This document shows, one piece after another, positions 26,722 to 34,531 of a stretch of DNA of 44,226 bases. Made by a program: the position numbers and the translations under genes. Origin of the DNA: Candidatus Competibacter sp. (lineage in GTDB: Bacteria > Pseudomonadota > Gammaproteobacteria > Competibacterales > Competibacteraceae); the NCBI GenBank assembly GCA_029624815.1, contig JARSSH010000070.1, positions 1-44,226 of the forward strand, read 5' to 3'. How positions within the stretch are numbered: the first letter of the stretch is position 1; each line of letters opens with the position of its first letter. A model generated the notes under the pieces. The model was given only the letters and a program-made list of their open reading frames with translations, was not told the DNA's origin and did not search any database.

Positions 26722-27219
26722 ATGAATCGCACGATGAAAACTCATTGGCTGAGCGGTTGGCTCGGCGGGGTTCTGGCCATGGCGCCGCTGGCCCACGCCG
26801 ATGAAATCGGCAGCGTGGACACCGCCTTCCAGTGGCTGGGGCCAAATCACAAAATCGTGATCGAAGCCTTCGATGACCCGAAGATCGACGGCGTGACCTG
26901 TTACGTCAGCCGCTCCCAGACCGGCGGCATCAAGGGCGGGCTGGGGTTGGCCGAGGACACCTCCGACGCCTCGCTGGCCTGCCGCCAGACCGGGCCGATC
27001 CACGTCAAGGAGAAATTCAAGAACGGGGAGGAAGTGTTCACCGAGCGCCGTTCGCTGCTGTTCAAGAAAATGCGGGTGGTGCGCTTCCTCGACCAGCCGC
27101 GCAACACCCTGGTGTATCTGGTCTACAGCGACAAGCTGGTGGAAGGGTCGCCCAAGAACTCGGTTTCGGCGGTGGCGATGATGCCCTGGGGCGACAAGCC
27201 GCCCAAGACGGCGCCGTAG
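26722..27219 (+). CDS. creA: CreA family exported protein
   Basis: This 165-residue protein closely follows E. coli CreA. It has a signal peptide ending [20 protein letters not shown], then [42 protein letters not shown] and [22 protein letters not shown]. The function of CreA is unknown. In E. coli it sits with the CreBC two-component system, which is not present here. Two conserved cysteines (in VTCYVS and SLACRQ) could form a periplasmic disulfide. ATG 26722 follows CGGAGAAA. The gene converges with pbpC, 54 bases away. Confidence 0.9.
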   Translation: MNRTMKTHWLSGWLGGVLAMAPLAHADEIGSVDTAFQWLGPNHKIVIEAFDDPKIDGVTCYVSRSQTGGIKGGLGLAEDTSDASLACRQTGPIHVKEKFKNGEEVFTERRSLLFKKMRVVRFLDQPRNTLVYLVYSDKLVEGSPKNSVSAVAMMPWGDKPPKTAP

Positions 27220-27273
27220 GCGCAAAACCCAGGCTTTCATACCCCGGAACAACCCGGAAAAAAAGGAAAGTCG

Positions 27274-29382
27274 CTATTCCCTTGCGGCCCGACTGATCCA
27301 TACCTCGGCGCTGGCGGCCTGCCCCGCCTGATCCAGCACGGTGATTCGCGCCAGCCCCTCGCCGTCCGGCGGCCAGAACGCATTCCGCCGCCACGGGTCC
27401 GCCGACAACGGCCGGCCGTTCACCAGCCAGCGCAACGGTCGGACCCCGCCGGTCGCGGTCAGCGGCAGTTCGGCCAGCCGGCCATCTTGCGCCGGCAATT
27501 CCACCGTGGTTCCCGCCACCGGGAAGCCGATGCCGAGCGGTGGCGCGCTGGCCGTTTCTCGCGCTGGCCGGGTGCGAAAATAGCGCAGGCGTTCCGGCAA
27601 TTGTTCGCGGCCGACCACCCGCAGCACGGTGGCGGGCGGCGGCGCGGGCGAGGTCTTCGGCTCCGGCAGCAGATCGAACACCCGCAACAGCAGCGGCGCG
27701 GCGGTATTGCGGCCGTAGTGGCCGGGGCTGGGCGAACCGTCCGGCCGGCCGACCCAGACCCCAACGGTGTAGTCGGCGTCGAAGCCCAGCGCCCAGGCGT
27801 CGCGGAAACCGTAGGAGGTGCCGGTCTTGTGAGCAATGAAGCGCGGCCGGGCGGCGCTGCCCGGCGGAGTCGCGTTTTGCGGCGTCGGCGAGCCGCGCAG
27901 GATGTCGTTCAGATACCAGCAGGCGGTCGTCGTCAACAGTTCCCGGCCCGCTACGATGGGATCGGCGGGGGAGAAACGCAAGGGCGCGATCCGGCCGCCG
28001 CTGGCGATGCCGGCGTACAGCGTCACCAGCTCCTCCAGGGTCATGCCGACCCCGCCCAGCACCAGCGGCAGACCCGGCCGGGAATGGGCCGCGTTCCAAT
28101 GCAGCGGCAGGCCGACCTCGCGCAGCCGCGTCGCCACCCGCGCTGGCCCGACCTGTTCCAGCACTGCCACCGCCGGAATGTTCAGCGATTGTTGCAGCGC
28201 TTCGCGCACCGACACCTGCCCGGCATAGGTATGGCGGAAGTTGCTAGGGCTGTAATCGCCGAAGCGGGTCGGCGCGTCTTCGATCAGGGTTTCGGGATGG
28301 ATCAGCAGATCGTCGAAACCCAGCCCGTACACCAGCGGCTTCAAGGTCGAGCCCGGCGAGCGCACCGCCCGCGTCATGTCCACCTGCCCGGCGCGGCGCG
28401 GGTCGAAAAAATCGCTGGCGCCGACATAGGCCAGCACCCGCCGGTCGCGGTTGGCCACCACCAGCAGCGCGATGCTGCTGGCCGATTCCAGCGCACTCTG
28501 CCGCCGATGAGCCAGCGTTTCCAGGGTTTGTTGCAAATTTCGGTCGATGAAGGTGCGCGCCGCCGGCGCGTCCGGTTGCGCCGCGCGCAGCCGCTCGGCC
28601 AGATGCGGCGCCAGAAAGGGCAGGAACCGCCGGCGCTGGGGAACCGGTTCCTCGCGGGATTCTTCCACCTGGCGCGGGGTCAGCACGCCGAGTTGGCCCA
28701 TGCGCGCCAAAACCTTGTCGCGCGCCGCCCGCGCCCGCGCGGGATAGCGATCCGGCCGCAACCGCGAGGGAGCCTGCGGCAACACCACCAGCAGCGCCGC
28801 TTCCGCCGCCGTCAGCCGAACCGGCTCCTTGCCGAACCAGGCCAGGGCGGCGGCGCGTATCCCTTCCAGATTGCCGCCGTAGGGCGCCAGGGTCAGGTAG
28901 AAACCGAGAATTTCATCCTTGGAATAACGGTGTTCCAGTTGCAGGGCGCGCAGCATCTCACCCAGCTTGCCGGGCAGATCGCGCCGGTGCGGCTCCAACA
29001 GGCGGGCGGCCTGCATGGTCAGGGTCGAGGCGCCCGACACCACCCGGCCGTGGCGCAGCCATTGCCCCAGCGCCCGCCCCACCGCCAGCGGATCGATGCC
29101 GAAATGGGTGGTAAAGCGCTGGTCTTCGTAGGCCGTGAGCATGGCGAGATACAGCGGGTCCACGTCTTGCGGCCGCGCCGGCAGTCGCCACACGCCCGGC
29201 GGCGCGGCGAAGGCGCGCAGAAGGCGATCGCCGGAATCCAGCACCCGGATCGACACGCGCCCGGCGCGTTCGACCGGCGGTGGCCGCCAACGATCCAGCG
29301 CCAGGAACGCGCAAGCGATGGCGATCGGCAGCGCCAGCCCGAAACCGACGCGCCGGCCGGTGAGGAGCCGGTTGTTGCTCAC
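27274..29382 (-). CDS. pbpC: Penicillin-binding protein 1C (bifunctional transglycosylase/transpeptidase)
   Basis: PBP1C polymerises and cross-links peptidoglycan on the periplasmic side, anchored by one N-terminal membrane helix (LALPIAIACAFLALD). The GT51 domain shows AYEDQRFTTHFGIDP with catalytic E86 and GASTLTMQAARLL. The transpeptidase domain has SPGSTLKP (S345-x-x-K348), SLN (399-401) and HKTGTS (KTG at 519-521). The C-terminal BiPBP_C domain ends the protein (VRPLRWLVNGRPL). The length of 702 residues is somewhat short for 1C. The GTG at 29382 overlaps the kaiC stop by 4 bases. The usual partner gene, an alpha-2-macroglobulin-like protein, is absent; being coupled to kaiC is unusual. 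Confidence 0.93.
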   Translation of the reverse strand: MSNNRLLTGRRVGFGLALPIAIACAFLALDRWRPPPVERAGRVSIRVLDSGDRLLRAFAAPPGVWRLPARPQDVDPLYLAMLTAYEDQRFTTHFGIDPLAVGRALGQWLRHGRVVSGASTLTMQAARLLEPHRRDLPGKLGEMLRALQLEHRYSKDEILGFYLTLAPYGGNLEGIRAAALAWFGKEPVRLTAAEAALLVVLPQAPSRLRPDRYPARARAARDKVLARMGQLGVLTPRQVEESREEPVPQRRRFLPFLAPHLAERLRAAQPDAPAARTFIDRNLQQTLETLAHRRQSALESASSIALLVVANRDRRVLAYVGASDFFDPRRAGQVDMTRAVRSPGSTLKPLVYGLGFDDLLIHPETLIEDAPTRFGDYSPSNFRHTYAGQVSVREALQQSLNIPAVAVLEQVGPARVATRLREVGLPLHWNAAHSRPGLPLVLGGVGMTLEELVTLYAGIASGGRIAPLRFSPADPIVAGRELLTTTACWYLNDILRGSPTPQNATPPGSAARPRFIAHKTGTSYGFRDAWALGFDADYTVGVWVGRPDGSPSPGHYGRNTAAPLLLRVFDLLPEPKTSPAPPPATVLRVVGREQLPERLRYFRTRPARETASAPPLGIGFPVAGTTVELPAQDGRLAELPLTATGGVRPLRWLVNGRPLSADPWRRNAFWPPDGEGLARITVLDQAGQAASAEVWISRAARE

Positions 29383-30908
29383 TCCTCGTCGTGGTTGGCG
29401 AACAGCGTGTCCAGCCGCTTGATTTCGTGCGGCTCCACATGGCGCGGATGGCCCGAGAGGATGCCGGTGACGTTGCGGAAGGACTGGCCGATGTGCATGC
29501 CGCTGGCGTCGATGGAAAACTCGCGGATTTCCTTGTCGTGGGCCGAGCCGCGCATCTTCAGCACGGTGATGCCCCGGGTGATTTCCCCGAACATTTCCAC
29601 GTAGCGCAGCAGGATGATGGAGTCGGTGATGGTGGAGATATGGGCCTCGGTAATCGATTCGCCGCCGATCAGCCGGGCGGTGGTGGCGGTGAACAGACCG
29701 GCGATTTCGCGGTGCTTGATGAATGAGGTCAGGCCGATCACGAATTCGCGGTAGCCCTTGACGGTGGAGACCCGCTCCAGCGCCGACAGGCTGTCCACCG
29801 CCACGCGGCTCGGTTGAAATTCGTCGATGGCGGATTTGATGGCGATCAGATGGTCTTCGAGTCCCATGGTTTCCGGGTAGACCGCGATGACCTTGAGCAT
29901 GCCCCGGGATTCCAGATCCTCGAAGTTCTTGCCCCAACCGGCGGCGTTGCGCGACAACTGATCCCGGCTTTCCTCGAAGGCCAGAAACAGGCACCGTTCG
30001 CCGCCGGCCGCGCCGCCGGCGATGAATTCGGTGGAGATCAGCGTCTTGCCGCAACCGGTGGCGCCGGACACCAGAATGATCGAATCGCGGAAAAAGCCGC
30101 CGCCGCACATGGCGTCCAGTTCGCGGCTGCCGGAAGTGATGCGGGTGTTGGAGGAGCGCTGCTTGAGTTCGATGGCCGACAGCGGGATGACCACGATACC
30201 CTGGCCGGGGAGCACGGTGAAGGGGTATTCGCCCTTCTGATGCTCGGTGCCGCGAAACTTGAGCAGTTCCAGGGTCCGCCGCCGTTTTTCGCCGTCCAGC
30301 ACGTTGCGCAGGATCATGACGTTATCGACCACGAATTCCTCCACGCCGTAGCGGCTGATGTCGCCGTACTCCTCGGAACGCTCGGCGGTCATGATCGCGG
30401 TGATTTTCATCAGCTTGAGCGCCGCCGCGATGCGGAACAGCTCGCTGCGGATCAGGGCGTGGTTATTGAAGTGGCCGAACAGGGAACCCAGCGAATCCAT
30501 CGCCAGCCGCCGCGCGCCGACCCGGTTGACCGCGGCTTCGATGCGAGCCAGCAGCGCGCCGAGATCGTATTCGCCGGCGACGATCTCGTCCTCGCCGGGC
30601 AGCGGCGAGGCATCGACGAAGGTCCAGCGGCCCTCGGCTTCCCAGGCGGCGATGTCCCAACCCAGTGTGGCCATGTTGCGGCGGATGTCGGCCGGCGCTT
30701 CCTCGAAGGTGACGAACACGCCGTGCTGGCCGAACTGGCGGATGCCCTCGGCGAGAAACTGGACGGCGAATACGGTCTTGGCGCTGCCGGCGGAACCGGC
30801 GAGTAGCGTCGTGCGCCCCTCGGGCAGCCCGCCCTTGGCGATCGCGTCGAGGCCGGGAATGCCAGTGGTCAGTTTGCGGATGGCGCTCTGGATGGGGTTG
30901 GCGGACAT
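29379..30908 (-). CDS. kaiC: Circadian-clock-type protein KaiC (double KaiC domain)
   Basis: KaiC is a hexameric ATPase with autokinase and autophosphatase activity. This 509-residue protein has both RecA-like domains. In CI the P-loop is GSAGSAKT (38-45; Ala replaces the last P-loop Gly), the catalytic pair is E69-E70 and Walker B is AMDSL. In CII the P-loop is GATGCGKT (282-289), the pair E312-E313 and Walker B AVDSLS. The segment EAHISTITDS places S425 and T426 at the S431/T432 phosphorylation sites of Synechococcus KaiC. The C-terminal tail (SGHPRHVEPHEIKRL) is present but short. The start ATG 30908 is 23 bases after kaiB. Its stop overlaps pbpC. Confidence 0.95.
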   Translation of the reverse strand: MSANPIQSAIRKLTTGIPGLDAIAKGGLPEGRTTLLAGSAGSAKTVFAVQFLAEGIRQFGQHGVFVTFEEAPADIRRNMATLGWDIAAWEAEGRWTFVDASPLPGEDEIVAGEYDLGALLARIEAAVNRVGARRLAMDSLGSLFGHFNNHALIRSELFRIAAALKLMKITAIMTAERSEEYGDISRYGVEEFVVDNVMILRNVLDGEKRRRTLELLKFRGTEHQKGEYPFTVLPGQGIVVIPLSAIELKQRSSNTRITSGSRELDAMCGGGFFRDSIILVSGATGCGKTLISTEFIAGGAAGGERCLFLAFEESRDQLSRNAAGWGKNFEDLESRGMLKVIAVYPETMGLEDHLIAIKSAIDEFQPSRVAVDSLSALERVSTVKGYREFVIGLTSFIKHREIAGLFTATTARLIGGESITEAHISTITDSIILLRYVEMFGEITRGITVLKMRGSAHDKEIREFSIDASGMHIGQSFRNVTGILSGHPRHVEPHEIKRLDTLFANHDEE

Positions 30909-30931
30909 GGTCGGTATTCCTTCGGCTTTGA

Positions 30932-31210
30932 TCAGGGCAGCGACTTGAGATCCAAGCCCAGCAAGACGCGCTCTTTGTCGGACAGATCGCCGATGACGCG
31001 CCGTAGGGGCGGCGGCAGGCTCTTGACCAGCGTCGGCGTGGCGATGATGCGGTCGTTTTCCGCTAGTTGAGGATGCTCCAGCACGTCGATGACCTCCATC
31101 TCAAATTGATCTTGCAACTCGGTTTCGCAGATCCGGCGCAAATTGCCGATGGCGCGCTCGCTTTGCGGGGTGTGTCCGGTGATATAGAGCTTGAGCACGA
31201 ACTTACTCAT
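30932..31210 (-). CDS. kaiB: Circadian-clock-type protein KaiB
   Basis: KaiB binds phosphorylated KaiC and, in cyanobacteria, sequesters KaiA after switching to a thioredoxin-like fold. This 92-residue protein is the stand-alone form. [49 protein letters not shown] and [17 protein letters not shown] match cyanobacterial KaiB nearly residue by residue. The start at 31210 has AACGAGGAG upstream; an in-frame extension to 31327 is not family-like. It is followed 23 bases later by kaiC and preceded by a 132-base spacer and the receiver/KaiA-like gene. Confidence 0.96.
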   Translation of the reverse strand: MSKFVLKLYITGHTPQSERAIGNLRRICETELQDQFEMEVIDVLEHPQLAENDRIIATPTLVKSLPPPLRRVIGDLSDKERVLLGLDLKSLP

Positions 31211-31342
31211 AAAAAACTCCTCGTTCCGAAAGCGCTGCCTGGATTGCCGCGAACCTCGCGTCCTTGCACATGGCCTGTCCCGAAAGGTTCCTCTCGCCGT
31301 GAACGGAGTCGAAGCCAGGGCTGGCATGGCGGAGACGGGCCA
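31211..31342. other. Spacer inside the kai gene series
   Basis: These 132 bases separate the receiver/KaiA-like gene from kaiB, the longest internal gap of the series. On the minus strand they contain TTCGACTCCGTTCACGGCGA, in the style of common proteobacterial intergenic repeats. No A/T-rich -10 box is visible. An internal promoter or processing site is possible but unproven. Confidence 0.4.
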
Positions 31343-32221
31343 TCAGGCATTCCCGCCCTGCTCGGCGGACCCGGCGTGCAGCACGTCCCGGTAGAAGCGC
31401 CGGTAGTAGTTGACCAGATATCCCATCAGTTCCAGCGCCATCAGCCGCCCCTCGTCGGCGTAGAATTTGGCGGCGTACTTGGCGCCGTCTTGCAGCGTCA
31501 TTTCCAGCGCGCGCGAATGCAGGTCGATGATGTCCCGCGGCCCGGCCTTGAGGAAGCCCAGCCGTTCGGCCAGCGCGGCCAGCTCGTGGCTGACGGCGTG
31601 TTCGACCTTGAACGCCTGTTGCTCCACCGCCCGTTCCAACAGGGTGTGATAAGCGCCAACCAGCATCTCGAACAGCACCGGATCGTAGTCGGCCAGCGCT
31701 TTTTGGCTGTAGAGCAGCGCGGTGACCGGCGCGGGGCTGCGTCCCAGTTGCGCCAGCGCGAGCCGCTCCCGCTGGCGCTGCGCCTGCTCGCGCTCGGCCT
31801 CGACGCGCTGTTGCAGGTGATGGCGCTCCACGGCGTACTTCAAGGTGCGGGACAGCAGGTATTCCGGTTCGAAGCGGCCCTTGACCAGATAATCCTGGGC
31901 GCCGGCCTCCACCGCCGCCGCGCCCAGGGATTCGTCGGCATGGCCGGTCAGCACCACGATCGGCAGTTCCGGCGCGGCCTGGCGCAGCACTTTCAGGGTG
32001 GCCAGCCCCTGGCTGTCCGGTAGCCCAAGATCCAGCGCCGCCAGATCGAAAACGCCTTCGCGCAGCCGCAGCCGGGCCTCGGCCAGGGTGGCCGCGTGCG
32101 TGACGGCGAAGCCGAACGGATCGGCGTCGCGCAGCCACTCGCGGGTCAGCCGGGCATGGCCGGGGTCGTCCTCCACCAGCAGCAGGCGCAGCGGTTTGGA
32201 AGGGGTCGGCGGAATGTTCAT
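31343..32221 (-). CDS. Receiver-domain protein with KaiA/RsbU-N-like C-terminal helical domain (candidate KaiA-like)
   Basis: The 292-residue protein has a complete receiver domain (about 10-130): acidic LLVEDDP (E17-D19), phosphoacceptor D64 (AALDLGLPDS), T92 (VLTGH) and K114 (YLVKG). A charged coiled coil (about 131-158) follows, then a helical domain (about 165-283). Its segments DIIDLHSRALE (230-240) and LMALELMGYLVNYYRRFYRD (260-279) recall the C-terminal bundle of KaiA (VVEIHMELMDE ... LCEMYRRS) and the RsbU N-terminal domain (EIISIHRKVL). Cyanobacterial KaiA is a pseudo-receiver plus this bundle, about 284 residues. A response-regulator/KaiA chimera (KaiA3) is known in Synechocystis. 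Position directly before kaiB-kaiC supports a KaiA-like role. The domain match was made by eye. Confidence 0.72.
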   Translation of the reverse strand: MNIPPTPSKPLRLLLVEDDPGHARLTREWLRDADPFGFAVTHAATLAEARLRLREGVFDLAALDLGLPDSQGLATLKVLRQAAPELPIVVLTGHADESLGAAAVEAGAQDYLVKGRFEPEYLLSRTLKYAVERHHLQQRVEAEREQAQRQRERLALAQLGRSPAPVTALLYSQKALADYDPVLFEMLVGAYHTLLERAVEQQAFKVEHAVSHELAALAERLGFLKAGPRDIIDLHSRALEMTLQDGAKYAAKFYADEGRLMALELMGYLVNYYRRFYRDVLHAGSAEQGGNA

Positions 32222-32225
32222 GTCG

Positions 32226-32687
32226 CTAGTTGGGACAGGAGGGCAGTCGCACGATGGAGAACCAAAAATTTTCGATATTGGACACGACCTTGATCAGTTG
32301 ATCCAGATCCACCGGCTTGGTGACATAGCAGTTGGCTTGCAACTGGTAGGCGCGCAGTATGTCTTCCTCGGCCTGGGACGTGGTGAGCACCACCACCGGC
32401 AGCATCTTCAACAGCGGGTCGCTCTTGATCTCGGCCAGCACCTCCCGTCCGTCCATGCGCGGCATGTTCAGATCGAGCAGCACGATGTCGGGACACGGCG
32501 CGTCCTGATAGGGCGGCAGCCGGCGCAGGAACGCCATGGCCTTGATGCCGTCGTCCACCACATGGATGCGGTTGGCCACCTTGCCGTCGGCCAGCGCCTC
32601 GCAGGTCAGCCGCGCGTCGGCGGGGTTGTCCTCGGCCAGGAGAATGTCGATCGGGCGGCCGGAGTTTTTGCTGAAATCGGCGTTCAT
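32226..32687 (-). CDS. Single-domain response regulator, Rcp1-like
   Basis: A 153-residue stand-alone receiver. Key residues are E19-D20 ([10 protein letters not shown]), phosphoacceptor D72 ([12 protein letters not shown]), T102 ([11 protein letters not shown]) and K124 (YVTKPVD). The C-terminal [12 protein letters not shown] is the hallmark of the Rcp1 family, the response regulators paired with cyanobacterial-type phytochrome kinases. With no output domain it would act as a phosphorelay intermediate or by protein contact. The ATG at 32687 overlaps the kinase stop by 4 bases, and the receiver/KaiA-like gene starts 4 bases after its end. This strongly suggests kinase to Rcp1-like to Kai-linked receiver signalling. 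Confidence 0.93.
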   Translation of the reverse strand: MNADFSKNSGRPIDILLAEDNPADARLTCEALADGKVANRIHVVDDGIKAMAFLRRLPPYQDAPCPDIVLLDLNMPRMDGREVLAEIKSDPLLKMLPVVVLTTSQAEEDILRAYQLQANCYVTKPVDLDQLIKVVSNIENFWFSIVRLPSCPN

Positions 32688-34531
32688 GGCGGCTCGGGAG
32701 TGGGGGGCGTCGCGTGGGCGCCGGGTCGGGGAATGGGATCAAGCATAGGCGGATGATCGGGTAAAAAGAAAGAGAAACAAGCGCCCTGCTCCGGCGCCGA
32801 CTCCACCCAGATCCGCCCGCCGTGGCGTTCGACGATTTTCTTGCACACCGCCAGGCCGATGCCGGTGCCGGGGTATTCCTGCCGGGTGTGCAGGCGCTGG
32901 AAGATCACGAAAATGCGTTCGAAAAAGCGCGGCTCGATGCCGATGCCGTTATCCCGCACCGAGAACAGCCAACCGGAAGCCTGCCCGTCCAGCGGCGGGC
33001 GGCGCGCGTGGTCCAGCCGTTCGGCGGCGATGCTGACCTGGGGCTGTTGGCCCGGCCGGTGGAAGCGGATGGCGTTGACGAGCAGGTTTTGCAGCAGCAT
33101 ACGCATTTGCGCCGGGTCGGCCAGCACCGTCGGCAGGGGTTGACGGTGGATGTCGGCGGCGTGTTCCTGGATGGCGGTTTCGAGATTGGCCAGGGTTTCG
33201 GTCAGCGCTTGTTCCATGTCGGTTGGAGCGTAGGGTTGTCCACGGGTGCTGACGCGGGAAAAGGTCAGCAGGTCGAGAATCAGTTGCTGCATGCGCTTGG
33301 CGCCGTCCACGGCGATGGCGATGAACTCGCGGGCCGAGTCGTCCAGCTTGTCGCGGTAGCGGCGCTCCAGCAGTTGCAGATAGCCGGTGACCATGCGCAG
33401 CGGTTCTTGCAGGTCGTGAGAGGCGACGTAGGCGAATTGCTCCAGATCGGCGTTGCTGCGCCGCAATTCCAGTTCGCGCTGCTTGAGCAGGGAGACATCG
33501 GTATGCAGTTGCAGCGTGCGGCCGCCGGGCAGGGCGCGCTCCCGCACCAGCACCCAGCGGCCGTCGCGCAGGCGGCGCTCCAGCAGGCGGGCATCGGACG
33601 CGCCCGCCAGCGCCACTTCTTCGCCGACCGTACCCTGTTGGACCAAGGCGGCGTCGATGGCCGCCAGCGCCCGCCCCTCGGCCCAGGGCGCGGCGGCGTC
33701 GGCTCCGTACAATTCGTTCAGGCGCGGGCTGATCAGCAGCGCCACGCCTTCGGCGTCGAGCAGCGCCAAACCCTCGGTCATGTGGGTGAGGGCGTAATCG
33801 AGATGCCGGCGAGCGATTTCGGAGCGGGAGCGCTCGCCGGCGTAGAGCCCGGCCAGCTTGCGCCGGGTCTGGTTGATGCTGGCGACGACCACGTCCAGTT
33901 CGTCCGCGCCGCCGGGGGGCGGCGGGGCGCGGTCCAGCCGCAGATCGCCCGGATCGCGCTCGAACTCCAGGGCCTCGATGTAGCGGGCGATGGCTTGCAA
34001 GTGACGGGTCAGGTAGCGGGACAGGAACAAAATCACGAACAGCGTCAGCGCCACGATTTCCACCGCCGTGATGCTGAGCCGCTGCCCCAGGCGGCGGATC
34101 AGTTGGGCGCGGATGGCGTCCTCGCCGGCCACCACCCGCAGACGGGCGATTTCGGCCGGGGCCTGGCCTTCGGGCGCGAACCGCAACGGTGTCTCGAACT
34201 CGACCGGATGGCTAACCGAGGACTGGCCGGCCCGCGCCCGGACCTGACCGTGCTCCACCACCTCGGCGTAGTACAGATCGGGCATGTTGACCAGACTGTC
34301 GAGCAGGGCCCGGATTTGCGCGTCGTTCTCGGTCCAGATCGCCAGGCTCAGGCTGGAGTCGGCGATTTGGCTGACTTGTTCGAGAGTCGCGCGCAAACCG
34401 GCGAGTCCGATCCGATAGTCGCGGTAAAACTGAACGGCGGTCGCGCCGAGCATGACCAGCAGGCTCAGCAGGGCGATGCCGGCGATCAGGGTCCGGCCGA
34501 CCCGGCTGCGCAGGGTGGCGCGCAGGTTCAC
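32684..34531 (-). CDS. Membrane sensor histidine kinase, phytochrome-kinase-type core
   Basis: The 615-residue kinase has a first membrane helix (about 13-33), a roughly 120-residue periplasmic sensor segment, a second helix (about 153-171) and a HAMP-like linker. A PAS-like module (about 240-350) and a coiled coil follow. The HisKA helix has phosphoacceptor H372 in [14 protein letters not shown]. The ATPase domain carries NLLVNAIRF (N box), DNGIGIEP and GTGIGLAV. The SHDLQEPLR form is that of phytochrome-type kinases, but no PAS-GAF-PHY chromophore region is present. The start is GTG 34531, overlapping the stop of the solute-binding gene. Its stop overlaps the response regulator start. The ligand is unknown; the solute-binding neighbour is a candidate co-sensor. 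Confidence 0.92.
   Translation of the reverse strand: MNLRATLRSRVGRTLIAGIALLSLLVMLGATAVQFYRDYRIGLAGLRATLEQVSQIADSSLSLAIWTENDAQIRALLDSLVNMPDLYYAEVVEHGQVRARAGQSSVSHPVEFETPLRFAPEGQAPAEIARLRVVAGEDAIRAQLIRRLGQRLSITAVEIVALTLFVILFLSRYLTRHLQAIARYIEALEFERDPGDLRLDRAPPPPGGADELDVVVASINQTRRKLAGLYAGERSRSEIARRHLDYALTHMTEGLALLDAEGVALLISPRLNELYGADAAAPWAEGRALAAIDAALVQQGTVGEEVALAGASDARLLERRLRDGRWVLVRERALPGGRTLQLHTDVSLLKQRELELRRSNADLEQFAYVASHDLQEPLRMVTGYLQLLERRYRDKLDDSAREFIAIAVDGAKRMQQLILDLLTFSRVSTRGQPYAPTDMEQALTETLANLETAIQEHAADIHRQPLPTVLADPAQMRMLLQNLLVNAIRFHRPGQQPQVSIAAERLDHARRPPLDGQASGWLFSVRDNGIGIEPRFFERIFVIFQRLHTRQEYPGTGIGLAVCKKIVERHGGRIWVESAPEQGACFSFFLPDHPPMLDPIPRPGAHATPPTPEPP

Noticed and set aside
27487-29604. 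705-codon plus frame opposite pbpC
   Set aside because: Antisense shadow of pbpC. Arg/Gln-rich with no domain.
29379-30908. KaiC as RadA/Sms or a generic single-domain RecA-like ATPase
   Set aside because: Two KaiC domains, paired EE motifs and the HIST phosphosite segment are specific to KaiC, and kaiB is adjacent.
32684-34531. Histidine kinase as a phytochrome photoreceptor
   Set aside because: The catalytic core is phytochrome-like, but there is no GAF/PHY region or chromophore cysteine. The N-terminus is a two-helix membrane sensor.
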